DNA of 64,000 bases from JACPYM01 sp963699175 (GCA_963699175.1 OY969418.1:3348001-3412000), one strand, 5' to 3'; numbered from the stretch's first letter, positions 8,658 through 17,242 are shown. The notes: generated by a model from the sequence alone, not told the origin. Translations and numbers: made by a program.

Positions 8658-8725
8658 ATCAGTACCGCGAGCGGTAGCGAGTGTTTATCACATCAAACCC
8701 GCTCGCTACCGCTCGCGGTACTGAT
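8658..8725. repeat. Perfect 24-bp intergenic inverted repeat between tdh and kbl
   Basis: Positions 8658-8681 and 8702-8725 are exact reverse complements (core AGTACCGCGAGCGGTAGCGA) with a 20-base spacer. The repeat starts on the base directly after the tdh stop codon and ends shortly before the kbl ribosome binding site, so it fills the gap between two functionally linked genes. Confidence 0.93.
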
Positions 8726-8736
8726 TGGAGATTTAG

Positions 8737-9966
8737 ATGAATCCCGACCGGCTTTATACGACTTTGCAGCAGGAACTCGACAAGCTTGCCGAAGCGCGGA
8801 CCTACAAATACGAAGTGCCGCTTGAAAGCGAGCAGGGCGGGCGCGTCCGCGTGCAGGGGCGCGATTGCGTAATGCTGGCGTCGAACAACTATCTCGGTCT
8901 GGCCAATCATCCGCGCATCAAGGAAGCGGCGCAGCGTGGCCTGGACGAATGGGGTTTCGGCATGTCGTCGGTGCGCTTTCTTTGCGGCACCGAACCGATC
9001 CATTTGGAGTTGGAAGAGCGCATCGCACGCTTCATCGGCTGCGAAGCGGCGATTCTGCACTCGTCCTGCTTTGCCGCCAACGAAGCTTTCTTCACCGCGC
9101 TCTACGCCAACGACTTTGGCGAGACCGCGTATGAAGACGTGATCTACAGTGATCAATACAACCACGCCAGTATCATTGATGGCGTGCGGCTCTGTCGCGC
9201 CGTAGCCAAACAGACTGCCTCAAAACTTTATCGCAATCGTGACGTGGGACACCTGCGGCAACTGCTCGAAGAAGACCGTGACAAAAACTATCGCCTCAAA
9301 GTCATCGCCACCGACGGCGTTTTTTCGATGGAAGGCCACCTAGCGCCTTTGCCTGAGTTGGTGCAACTGGCGCGCGAATTCGGCGCGCTGCTCTTTGTAG
9401 ACGAGTCACACGCTTCGGGCGTCTTGGGCCAAACCGGACGCGGCACGCCAGAAGAGTTGGGTGTGCACGGACAGATTGATGTCATCACGGGCACGTTCGG
9501 CAAAGCGTTGGGCGGCGCTTCGGGTGGCTTCATCGCGGGGCGGCGCGAGTTGATTGAGTTCCTGCGCCAGAAGTCGCGGCCTTACACTTTCTCCAACACA
9601 GTGCCTCCCGCTGTAGTTACAGCCTCCATCGCAGCAATTGATTTGATCGAGGGCGACCCAGCGATCGTGAACCGCCTGCACAAAAACACCGAGCATTTCC
9701 GCCGCGAGATCGTGCGCGCGGGCTTTACCATTCTTGAAGGGCATCATCCGATTGTGCCTGTTATGCTGGGCGAAGCGGCGTTGGCGCAGGAGATGAGCCG
9801 CGCGCTGTTGGACGAAGGCGTTTACATCAAAGGTCTCTGGTACCCCGTTGTGCCGAAAGGCGAAGCCCGCTTGCGCGCGCAGATTTCCGCCGCACACACA
9901 CAACAGGATTTAGAGCAAACCATCGAAGCTTTCAAGACGGTTGGCAAACGGCTCGGGGTTGTCTGA
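8737..9966 (+). CDS. kbl: Glycine C-acetyltransferase (2-amino-3-ketobutyrate CoA ligase)
   Basis: A 409-residue PLP enzyme of the alpha-oxoamine synthase family with GGAG before its ATG. K256 in TGTFGKALGG is the expected PLP lysine. ASNNYLGLANHPRI near residue 48 and SVRFLCGTEPIH near 86 match the Kbl subgroup better than 7-keto-8-aminopelargonate synthase. It cleaves 2-amino-3-oxobutyrate with CoA to glycine and acetyl-CoA, completing the threonine dehydrogenase pathway with the preceding gene. Glycine produced here could feed the oxidase-like subunits encoded next. The usual length is about 398 residues, so it is complete. Confidence 0.9.
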   Translation: MNPDRLYTTLQQELDKLAEARTYKYEVPLESEQGGRVRVQGRDCVMLASNNYLGLANHPRIKEAAQRGLDEWGFGMSSVRFLCGTEPIHLELEERIARFIGCEAAILHSSCFAANEAFFTALYANDFGETAYEDVIYSDQYNHASIIDGVRLCRAVAKQTASKLYRNRDVGHLRQLLEEDRDKNYRLKVIATDGVFSMEGHLAPLPELVQLAREFGALLFVDESHASGVLGQTGRGTPEELGVHGQIDVITGTFGKALGGASGGFIAGRRELIEFLRQKSRPYTFSNTVPPAVVTASIAAIDLIEGDPAIVNRLHKNTEHFRREIVRAGFTILEGHHPIVPVMLGEAALAQEMSRALLDEGVYIKGLWYPVVPKGEARLRAQISAAHTQQDLEQTIEAFKTVGKRLGVV

Positions 9967-9979
9967 AATAGCGACCCAA

Positions 9980-10064
9980 CGAGTGTTTAGAGTACAAGCT
10001 TTAGCTTGCTAGTGGATTGTTCGCACCGCCACTAGCAAGCTAAAGCTTGTACTCTAAACACTCG
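9980..10064. repeat. Perfect 36-bp inverted repeat
   Basis: Positions 9980-10015 and 10029-10064 are exact reverse complements over 36 bases (core AGAGTACAAGCTTTAGCTTG), with a 13-base loop. It starts 13 bases after the kbl stop. No T-run follows. It is the longest perfect palindrome I found in the window. Confidence 0.95.
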
Positions 10065-10123
10065 AAGGCGACTGCTCGCACACTGACCAATCGCACACTT
10101 AACTGGTGAGTCGCATCCGGCAA

Positions 10124-11302
10124 ATGAGCGAAACGCTAGCGCAAAACGATTCCACACTTCGCATTCCGTACTCCACATTCGATGTCGCCATCATCGGCGC
10201 GGGCATCGTTGGCGCGGCTTGTGCGCGCGAGTGTGCGCTCGCCGGGCTGCGCGTCGCAGTCATCGAACGCGACGTGATCGGCGGCGGCGCGACGGCGGAA
10301 GGCATGGGCCACATCGTCGTGATGGACGATTCGGAGGCGCAGTTCGCGCTGACGCGCTATTCGCAAACGCTCTGGCATGAGTTGGCGGCTGAATGGCCAG
10401 CAACCGCCGAGTACGAGCAATGCGGCACGCTTTGGGTGGCGGCGGACGAAGAAGAGATGGCCGAAGTCTACCGCAAGCGCGATTTTTATGGCGCGCGCGG
10501 CGTGGCGACCGAAGTACTCGACGCTCAACAACTGGCGGAGGCTGAACCGAATTTACGATCAGGTTTGGCGGGCGGTTTATTTGTACCGAGCGACGGCGTG
10601 AGCTATCCGCCGTGCGCTGCTGCGTATTTATTGGCGCAAGCACAGGCGCACCTCGCGGAGCTTTTTATCGGCAAGCCGGTTGTGGCTATTAAGCAGGATG
10701 GTGTGCAATTGAGTGACGGCACTTTCATTCGGGCGCGCTTTATCGTCAACGCTACCGGCAGTTGGTCGCCCGAATTGACACCGGGCATTGATGTGCAGAA
10801 ACGCAAAGGCCATCTGGTCATCACAGATCGCTATCCGGGCTTTGTGCGTCATCAGTTGATCGAGCTTGGCTACTTGAAAAGCGCGCATACACACAACGCG
10901 GCTTCGGTCGCCTTCAACGCGCAGCCGCGCAAGACCGGGCAAATCCTGATCGGCTCTTCGCGCCAATTCGGTGTGAGCAGCCGCACGGTTGAGCCGCCGA
11001 TGCTCGGTTGGATGCTGCGGCGTGCGAGCGAATACATGCCAGGCTTGGCGCGGCTCTCTGCCCTACGCGTCTGGACGGGCTTTCGTGCGGCGACTTCGGA
11101 TCATCTGCCGCTGATTGGGCCTTGTTCTGGTGACGAGAATTTGTATTTGGCTACTGGCCATGAAGGCTTGGGCATTACGACTTCACTCGGCACGGCGAAG
11201 CTGCTCGCCGATCAATTGCTCAAGCGCTCATCAGCCATCCCGGTTGAGCCGTATCTGCCTTCGCGCGCGTTGGTAACACAACAGGAGGCTGCGCATGGCT
11301 GA
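10124..11302 (+). CDS. FAD-dependent amine/amino-acid oxidoreductase, HcnC-like subunit
   Basis: A 392-residue flavoprotein of the DAO family. The dinucleotide-binding motif IIGAGIVGAACARE is at the N-terminus, and the C-terminal flavin-contact segment is GHEGLGITTSLGTAKLLADQ. HcnC, and homologous subunits of opine and (hydroxy)proline dehydrogenases, have this build and about 400 residues. It precedes a small [2Fe-2S] protein (eight-base overlap) and an HcnB-like subunit, making a three-part enzyme. Because the genes just upstream make glycine from threonine, glycine is the favoured substrate, oxidised either to glyoxylate/iminoacetate or to HCN plus CO2. Sequence alone does not separate these from other amines. 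The start is uncertain (an in-frame GTG at 10106 is an alternative). Confidence 0.75.
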   Translation: MSETLAQNDSTLRIPYSTFDVAIIGAGIVGAACARECALAGLRVAVIERDVIGGGATAEGMGHIVVMDDSEAQFALTRYSQTLWHELAAEWPATAEYEQCGTLWVAADEEEMAEVYRKRDFYGARGVATEVLDAQQLAEAEPNLRSGLAGGLFVPSDGVSYPPCAAAYLLAQAQAHLAELFIGKPVVAIKQDGVQLSDGTFIRARFIVNATGSWSPELTPGIDVQKRKGHLVITDRYPGFVRHQLIELGYLKSAHTHNAASVAFNAQPRKTGQILIGSSRQFGVSSRTVEPPMLGWMLRRASEYMPGLARLSALRVWTGFRAATSDHLPLIGPCSGDENLYLATGHEGLGITTSLGTAKLLADQLLKRSSAIPVEPYLPSRALVTQQEAAHG

Positions 11303-11543
11303 AACGCTCACGCTGACAATCAATGGGCAACGGTTGCGCGTGCCCACCGGCAGCACCGTCGCGGCAGCCGTCTTGATGACACAAGCCACCACCTTCCGTC
11401 GCTCGGTCACTGGCGAAGCGCGCGCGCCGTTGTGCGGGATGGGCATCTGCTATGAATGCCGCGTGACGATCAACGGACAGACGCACGCGCGCAGTTGCCA
11501 GATTGTCTGTCTCGAGGGAATGGAGGTGCAGACGGATGGTTGA
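11295..11543 (+). CDS. Small [2Fe-2S] ferredoxin-like subunit, HcnA-like
   Basis: An 82-residue protein with AGGAGG just before its ATG, overlapping the previous gene by eight bases. The cysteine pattern C-x4-C-x2-C-x12-C (LCGMGICYEC then SC) is that of the plant-type [2Fe-2S] fold in HcnA and in the small subunits of opine/proline dehydrogenase complexes. It would pass electrons between the FAD subunits and an acceptor, probably in the respiratory chain. It is slightly shorter than HcnA (about 100 residues). Its end overlaps the start of the next gene by eight bases, indicating tight translational coupling. Confidence 0.82.
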   Translation: MAETLTLTINGQRLRVPTGSTVAAAVLMTQATTFRRSVTGEARAPLCGMGICYECRVTINGQTHARSCQIVCLEGMEVQTDG

Positions 11544-12141
11544 GAAAAACCTTTCAAGAAACGTTTTCCTGACAATTCTACTTACAGCGATCATGCTTGT
11601 TTTGATAAGGCTTAGCATTAGCCCTTCGCGAAAGGGTTTTGCTCAAGAAACTCCTTCAGCAAGGCAAAGCGCTGATGCACTGGCACAGTCCAAGAGAGTA
11701 AGGCTGGCGCCTTGGTGGACAATCCTCTTGCCTGAAAACTACAAAGCATATCGAACAGACAACCTCGTTGATGCTTGGTATGGCTACATCGAGTCAACTG
11801 ATCACTCCTTCCGCGTGAGATACACCGCAGGCTTGGTTCAATCCCCTTTTGAAGTGGACAAAGACCGCATTGTTTGGACGAAAGCTTTGGAGGTGGACCG
11901 CTTCAGGTTTCATTATGGCTTGAAACGCACGGCTGAGGGCAACCGGTTGATCGCTAGTCTGAATGGACTGTATTTCTCCACTGAGTATCGCGACGAAACG
12001 GATTTGCAACGCCTCTTAGACCTAATGCGAAGCTGCTCATCTGGGCAATGCTCCGAATGCCCATTAGTGCCGACAATAGTCGAAGCCGATCCTGCAAAGA
12101 AGCGGAAGAAATCAACTAAAAACCCAGTGAGAAAAGCTTGA
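11536..12141 (+). CDS. Unknown membrane-anchored or secreted protein inserted in the HcnABC-like operon
   Basis: A 201-residue protein whose ATG lies inside the end of the [2Fe-2S] gene. Residues about 8-26 (FLTILLTAIMLVLIRLSI) form a signal anchor or signal peptide. The remainder is polar, with several aromatic residues (WWTILLPENYKAY, then SFRVRYTAGLV), a cysteine pair CSSGQCSEC near residue 170 and a lysine-rich tail. I do not recognise the family. The coding sequence is visibly AT-richer than its neighbours, which suggests later acquisition. No counterpart exists in the standard three-gene hcn operon. It could anchor or modulate the dehydrogenase at the membrane, or be an unrelated passenger. 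Confidence 0.65.
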   Translation: MVEKNLSRNVFLTILLTAIMLVLIRLSISPSRKGFAQETPSARQSADALAQSKRVRLAPWWTILLPENYKAYRTDNLVDAWYGYIESTDHSFRVRYTAGLVQSPFEVDKDRIVWTKALEVDRFRFHYGLKRTAEGNRLIASLNGLYFSTEYRDETDLQRLLDLMRSCSSGQCSECPLVPTIVEADPAKKRKKSTKNPVRKA

Positions 12142-12159
12142 AATAACAACTAGCTTTTG

Positions 12160-13446
12160 ATGAACCAACCGGAACACAACCTTCACTCAACCGACATTCT
12201 CATCGTCGGCGCAGGCCCCGCAGGCTTGGCGGCTGCGGTCAGCGCGTCCGCGCATAAACAATCTGTTACCGTCCTCGACGACAATCCGCACCCCGGCGGA
12301 CAAATCTGGCGCGGCGAAGCGCAGTCGCCGCACGATGCGCAAGCCGCCAGTTGGTTCAAGCGCCTGCATTCCACCAACACGCAATTCATCAACGGCGCGC
12401 GCATTTTCGCGCAAGCTGAAAACAAAACGTTGCTGGCCGAAACGCCTAATGGCACGCTGGCTATTCGCGCGCAAAAAATCATTTTAGCTACCGGCGCGCG
12501 CGAACGCTTTTTGCCCTTCCCGGGCTGGACGCTGCCGAATGTGATGGGCGCGGGCGGGCTACAAGCCTTGGTCAAATCCGGTTTACCCATTGCGGACAAG
12601 CGCGTCATCGTGGCGGGTAGCGGGCCGCTCTTGTTAGCGGTCGCAGCTTATTTGAAGCAGCGCGGCGCGCAGGTGTTGCTGATCGCCGAACAAGCGCCTT
12701 TCACCAAGCTGCTCGGCTTCGGCCTGCAAGTCCTGCGCAGCGCGAGCAAGACCGCACAGGCCATAGAATTGAAACGGCAATTGCGCGGCGTGCCGCAACG
12801 CTTCAACTGCTGGCCGGTCGTGGCGCAGGGTGATGGCAAGCTCGCAAGTGTGACGCTGCAACAAGGCGGGCGGCGTTTCGAGTTGGCTTGCGACTATTTG
12901 GCGTGTGGCTTTCATCTTGTGCCGAATGTCGAATTGGCTACCTTACTCGGTTGCGCATTGCGCGCTGGCTGTGTGGCTGTTGACGAGTTTCAGCAGACCT
13001 CTGTCACCAACGTTTATTGCGCGGGCGAATCAACTGGCATTGGTGGTGTCGAAGTCGCCTTGCTCGAAGGTCAAATCGCCGGACTGGCTGCGCTCGGTGA
13101 GCACAACGCGGCGCGCCAGCTTTTTACCGCGCGCGCCAAAGCACAACGCTTTGCCGATGCCCTTAATCGTGCTTTTGTGTTGCGCGCAGAACTCAAAGGA
13201 CTGCCGCAAGCTGATACGCTCGTTTGCCGCTGCGAAGATGTCAGCTTCGCGCGCTTGCAGCAACAACCCGGCTGGCGCGCGGCTAAGCTGCATACGCGTT
13301 GTGGAATGGGGCCGTGTCAGGGGCGTGTGTGTGGCGCGGCGGTCGAATTCCTGTTCGGCTGGCAATATGAATCGGTGCGCCCGCCGGTCTTCCCGGCTAG
13401 TATCGCCAGTCTGGCGCAAGTGGCAGTACAGAACCGGGAGCGTTAG
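12160..13446 (+). CDS. NAD(P)/FAD-dependent oxidoreductase with BFD-like [2Fe-2S] domain, HcnB-like subunit
   Basis: A 428-residue protein. The N-terminal FAD motif is IVGAGPAGLAAAVSA, a second dinucleotide fold begins near VIVAGSGPLLLAVAA, and the C-terminal BFD-like iron-sulfur site uses C356, C358, C381 and C386 (C-x-C ... C-x4-C). This is the architecture of HcnB and of the alpha subunits of opine and hydroxyproline dehydrogenases. With the HcnC-like and HcnA-like genes it completes a heterotrimeric membrane-linked dehydrogenase. It is separated from its partners by an unrelated gene. Its last seven codons lie within an intergenic-type repeat, so the C-terminus has been supplied by that element. 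Confidence 0.8.
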   Translation: MNQPEHNLHSTDILIVGAGPAGLAAAVSASAHKQSVTVLDDNPHPGGQIWRGEAQSPHDAQAASWFKRLHSTNTQFINGARIFAQAENKTLLAETPNGTLAIRAQKIILATGARERFLPFPGWTLPNVMGAGGLQALVKSGLPIADKRVIVAGSGPLLLAVAAYLKQRGAQVLLIAEQAPFTKLLGFGLQVLRSASKTAQAIELKRQLRGVPQRFNCWPVVAQGDGKLASVTLQQGGRRFELACDYLACGFHLVPNVELATLLGCALRAGCVAVDEFQQTSVTNVYCAGESTGIGGVEVALLEGQIAGLAALGEHNAARQLFTARAKAQRFADALNRAFVLRAELKGLPQADTLVCRCEDVSFARLQQQPGWRAAKLHTRCGMGPCQGRVCGAAVEFLFGWQYESVRPPVFPASIASLAQVAVQNRER

Positions 13447-13517
13447 CGACCGGGTACTTTATCCCGGACGCTTCCAATACCAAGTCTACCCGGTCACTAT
13501 CGTTCCCGGTTCTGTAC
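13426..13517. repeat. Inverted repeat of the ACCGGGAGCG family, overlapping a gene end
   Basis: Arms 13426-13456 and 13487-13517 (31 bases, three mismatches) share the core GAACCGGGAGCGTTAGCGAC. Near-copies occur at 22272-22351 and 58603-58702, making this a dispersed family. The left arm includes the last codons and stop of the HcnB-like gene. Confidence 0.88.
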
Positions 13518-13645
13518 CACTACCTTATCCTGCAAGCTTCTCTTCAACTCTCCGTTCGATTACCAAGGCCAGTTTGGAACACAACACGCGTCAATGCGTC
13601 TATACAAGCCCATGCCCCTTTTCAAACATCAAGGAGATCAAGTTT

Positions 13646-15901
13646 ATGAAACGCCCTGCCCTTTTGCTGATCGCACTGTTGACCGCTGGTGCGCTGCTCG
13701 CGCAAACGCCTGCGCGCGCCCAACGCAAGCCCAATGTCGTGACTACCGTTGCCAATCTGCCAACTGTCGTTCGTCCTTCGCAATCCACTATGTTGCCGCT
13801 CAAGCGCGTCATCCTCTACAGCAATGGCGTCGCCTACTTCGAGCGGCGCGGCACGGTGAGCGGCCAGGCCGAGATCAATTTGGCCTTCAAGCAATCGCAG
13901 ATTGACGACGTGTTGAAATCGCTGGTTGTGTTAGACCTGGGCAAAGGGCGCATTGGCGCGGTCAGCTACAATTCGTCCGCGCCGCCCTCCGCGCGCCTGA
14001 ATGAAATTCCTTTCTCGATTGACGCCGCGACCGACAGCGAGACGGGCGGCCTCGCCGGGGTGTTGCAACAACTGCAGGGCGCGAAAGTCGTAGTGACAAC
14101 GGCGACGCGCACGGCTAGCGGCGCAATTCTCACGGTCGGCGAACGTACAGTGGGCGTCGCACAAGATGATAAACAGAAAACGCCCGTCAAGACGCACACG
14201 CTCGTGCTGGCGGCGGATGGCGGCGAATTGCAGAGCTTTGATTTGAACGAAGTGCGCGCAATCAAGCTGCTCGATGAAGGCGCGAAGACTGACATCAATC
14301 ACTTCGCCAGCGCCACCGCTTCGGCGCGCCGCCGCGATGCCAAGACGATCACTGTCACCTCAGCAGGCGAGGCACAACGCGAGATGGTCATCAGCTATAC
14401 GATTGCCGCGCCGATCTGGAAGACGACCTATCGTGTGGTCTTGGATCAAGCAGGCAAGCCCTTTTTTCAAGGCTGGGCGATTGTGGACAATGTGAGCGAA
14501 GAGGATTGGACGGACGTGTCGCTCTCGCTGGTGTCGGGCACACCCGTATCGTTTATTCAGCCGATTCAGCAGCCGCTTTATCGCTATCGCCCGGTTGTGC
14601 CGATTCCGCAGGATTTGAATTTGAATCCACAGGTGTTCGAGGCTGAATCGAGAGAGTTCAATGTCGGAGATCGCTCCGATCAGTTTGGTGGAGGCGCCGC
14701 TGGAATAGGAACAGTAGGAAGGCTTCAAGGCAATGTTGCTGGTGTGCCACAACCACCGCCGCCATCAATCAGGCAGTCTAATCAGCAAGCTCAAAACATG
14801 CCGCTCAATGGCAGAAACAATCTGACATTAACCGAAATGGGTGTCGTTACCAAACGGGAGACGGGCGTCAGTGACGCAATCACCTCGGGTGAATCCGGCG
14901 TCGAAGCCGCTGCACAAGGCGAAGAGGTCGGCGAGTTGTTTGAATACCGCATCGAACAGCCTGTCACTGTGCGCAAAGATCGCTCGGCGCTCATTCCCAT
15001 TCTGCAAACCAAGATGGAAGGCGAGCGCGTCTCGATCTTCAACGAAGCCGCGCGCCGTGATCGCCCGATGAATGGCATCCGCTTAAAGAACACTTCGCCG
15101 CTCACGCTCGAAGGCGGCGCGCTGACCGTGCTCGACGGCGACGCCTACGCGGGCGAATCGCTGATCGAACGCTTGAAGCCGGAAGAACAACGCTTCATCT
15201 CATTCAGCCTCGATCTGGGCACCCTGGCCACGACCAAGTTCAAAAGCGAGCGCCGCCCCGTCTTTCTGGTACGCGCGCGCAACGGCGTCTTCGAGACGCA
15301 CTATTACGTGGCCGAGACCAAAACCTACACGCTCATCAACCAGACCGACAAGGAGCGCGTCGTTTACCTCGAGCACCCCATCCGCACCGGCTGGAAATTG
15401 CCTGATGAAGTGAAGCCCGCTTCGCAGACGCTCAATTTCTACCGCTTCCGCGTCGAGTTGAAGCCGCGCGCGCGGGTCGAGTTCGCGGTGTCGGAAACAT
15501 TGGCGCTGATGGAAAGCTATCAACTCTCCGCGCTCACCCCGCGCGAGGTCGAGTTGTTCATCACCAACAAGTACCTAGACGCCGCCGCACGCGCTGAGTT
15601 GGAAAAGCTGATCGAATCGAAGGGCCGCATCGCTCGCACGCAGGAGCGGATTGCCGCGTTGGAGAAAGAAGCTGAAGAGATTGGCGCCGATCAAAATCGC
15701 CTGCGTGAGAACATCAAATCGTTGAAGGACACGGCGGACGCTAAACAGCTTATCGCGCGTTACATCGCCAAAGCCGATCAACAAGAGACGCGACTGGAAC
15801 AACTCAGCATCGAGAAGAAAGCGGCGCAGGCCGAAGCAGCGCGCTGGCAGACAGAGTTGGAGACGGCGATTCGGTCGTTGAAGTGGGAGCAGAAATTGTG
15901 A
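13646..15901 (+). CDS. Secreted DUF4139 domain-containing protein
   Basis: A 751-residue protein. ATG 13646 has AAGGAG 10 bases upstream; the longer reading frame upstream only shadows the previous gene. Residues 1-24 form a signal peptide. The body matches DUF4139 (LKRVILYSNGVAYFERRG at the start, WKTTYRVVLDQAGKPFFQGW in the middle, then a beta-rich region). Residues about 660-750 form a coiled coil (long E/K/A/R heptads). Between about 330 and 425 there is a polar insertion with NMPLNGRNNLTL, a string reminiscent of the PLNGRN segment common in Oar-type TonB receptors. DUF4139 has no established reaction; an envelope or extracellular role is likely. It stands alone between two repeat-bearing gaps. 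Confidence 0.8.
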   Translation: MKRPALLLIALLTAGALLAQTPARAQRKPNVVTTVANLPTVVRPSQSTMLPLKRVILYSNGVAYFERRGTVSGQAEINLAFKQSQIDDVLKSLVVLDLGKGRIGAVSYNSSAPPSARLNEIPFSIDAATDSETGGLAGVLQQLQGAKVVVTTATRTASGAILTVGERTVGVAQDDKQKTPVKTHTLVLAADGGELQSFDLNEVRAIKLLDEGAKTDINHFASATASARRRDAKTITVTSAGEAQREMVISYTIAAPIWKTTYRVVLDQAGKPFFQGWAIVDNVSEEDWTDVSLSLVSGTPVSFIQPIQQPLYRYRPVVPIPQDLNLNPQVFEAESREFNVGDRSDQFGGGAAGIGTVGRLQGNVAGVPQPPPPSIRQSNQQAQNMPLNGRNNLTLTEMGVVTKRETGVSDAITSGESGVEAAAQGEEVGELFEYRIEQPVTVRKDRSALIPILQTKMEGERVSIFNEAARRDRPMNGIRLKNTSPLTLEGGALTVLDGDAYAGESLIERLKPEEQRFISFSLDLGTLATTKFKSERRPVFLVRARNGVFETHYYVAETKTYTLINQTDKERVVYLEHPIRTGWKLPDEVKPASQTLNFYRFRVELKPRARVEFAVSETLALMESYQLSALTPREVELFITNKYLDAAARAELEKLIESKGRIARTQERIAALEKEAEEIGADQNRLRENIKSLKDTADAKQLIARYIAKADQQETRLEQLSIEKKAAQAEAARWQTELETAIRSLKWEQKL

Positions 15902-16630
15902 AGTTGAAGTTGGCGCTGTCACCCACGTTGGCTCGTGGCGCGTTGCGTGACTGGGTTTACGCAACCGCCGCGAGATCCAAGCTTGGGTGAAGGATGAAGG
16001 CACGGCTGAGGTGGTAACCACTGCGCTAAGGCTTGCCAACATTACTTGCTGCACTGCATCGTCTATCTGGCTGGTGCGATGTTATAAGCGGAAAATACTT
16101 AGGCCAGGGACAAAAGGATAAATAACCGGGATCAGGTTTCAGAAATGATGCTGCGCATTTCCCAACTTGCTCGTAAGCCGACTCGACTCTGTCCTGGCGC
16201 GCAGGTGGATTGGTGCAACATTTCGAAACCTGACTTAATGCTCTGTATTTCTGGGCATCGCAACGCGACACAGTTGGCCGCCGTAGCGCGATGTGGGCAC
16301 CCAACGTAGGATTCGGTGCGCCTATTACCCTGATTAATCATTCAGAGGGCAGCCACTTACGTTTTGCCCTCTGAATGATTAATCACACGGCTGGGGGACT
16401 GGCCCGTTCTTATCGCGCCATTTGAGCGCAAAACAGGCAACGCCGAGAGTAGGTGAAAATCTTCGTCTGCTTATAAGAGCGTGAAACCTGCCGCCAAACT
16501 GCCAGGTGTCGCAAAAATTTTCTTCCTATCAAATATTTCGGGATTAGCGACCCGCCGGAAATGGTAAGACGCACAAGCCTGTGCTAAATTGTCGCCGCTC
16601 TTTTCTCACATTTTTCTGGTGAACGGATGT
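15902..16630. other. Gene-free region with two palindromes
   Basis: I see no convincing gene here; the short reading frames on both strands lack ribosome binding sites and family resemblance. Two palindromes are present. Arms at 16132-16147 and 16219-16233 match except for one extra base (core TCAGGTTTC-GAAATG). Arms at 16331-16351 and 16365-16385 are perfect over 21 bases. It could be decayed mobile-element DNA plus the promoter region of the following sigma factor. Confidence 0.6.
16331..16385. repeat. Perfect 21-bp inverted repeat
   Basis: Positions 16331-16351 and 16365-16385 are exact reverse complements (core TGATTAATCATTCAGAGGGC) around a 13-base loop, with no T-run. It is AT-richer than the other palindromes. 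It lies about 245 bases before the sigma factor gene. Confidence 0.9.
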
Positions 16631-17197
16631 ATGGCGGCATCATCGGCGCAAGAGGTTACGCAACTGTTGCGCGCTTGGAGCGAAGGAGACGAATCGGCGT
16701 TGGCGCGGCTGATTCCGCTGGTCGAAGCAGAACTGCATCGGCTGGCGCAAAACCATCTGCGCGGCGAACGGCCCTGCCACACCTTACAGGCCACCGCGCT
16801 CGTCAACGAAGCCTACTTGCGCATGGTTGACTTGAAGAAAACACAATGGCAGAACCGCGCGCAGTTCTTTGGCCTCGCAGCCAAGCTGATGCGCCACGTG
16901 TTGGTGGATCACGCGCGCAATCGCAACTATCAGAAACGCGGCGGCGACGCTATTCGCATTTCGCTCGCCGAGGCCGATACCACAAGCGCCCCTTATGATG
17001 CAGACCTGGTTGCGCTTAATGATGCGTTGGAAGATTTGGAGAAGTTCGATCCGCGCCGTAGCCGGATCGTCGAGTTGAAATTCTTCGGCGGGCTGGAAGT
17101 CGCGGAGATCGCCGAAGTCTTGTCCACCTCAGAGCGCACCGTCTACCGCGAATGGGAGTTGGCGCGCGCGTGGTTGTTTCTTCAATTGAGCAGCTAG
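16631..17197 (+). CDS. ECF sigma factor (Sigma70_ECF, PF07638-like)
   Basis: A 188-residue sigma factor of the subgroup common in Acidobacteriota and Planctomycetes. The diagnostic N-terminal signature is a leucine/arginine helix followed by HTLQATALVNEAYLRMVD, then AAKLMRHVLVDHARNR (region 2) and SRIVELKFFGGLEVAEIAEVL with a helix-turn-helix to the end (region 4). ATG 16631 is chosen because the reading frame upstream has no family resemblance. The protein is followed 45 bases later by a serine/threonine kinase gene. These sigma factors often sit beside such kinases, and phosphorylation-linked control is a reasonable inference. Confidence 0.9.
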   Translation: MAASSAQEVTQLLRAWSEGDESALARLIPLVEAELHRLAQNHLRGERPCHTLQATALVNEAYLRMVDLKKTQWQNRAQFFGLAAKLMRHVLVDHARNRNYQKRGGDAIRISLAEADTTSAPYDADLVALNDALEDLEKFDPRRSRIVELKFFGGLEVAEIAEVLSTSERTVYREWELARAWLFLQLSS

Positions 17198-17242
17198 CCA
17201 GCCAATTCTTCCGTTGCCGGACTGGCCGTTCTTCCCTATCCG

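Noticed and set aside
12905..13645. N-terminal extension of the DUF4139 reading frame
   Set aside because: It overlaps the HcnB-like gene in another frame; the signal peptide and AAGGAG place the true start at 13646.
16026..16304. 92-codon minus-strand frame in the gap before the second sigma factor
   Set aside because: Its ends lie in a palindrome and it has no initiation signal; could be decayed mobile DNA but not a supported gene.
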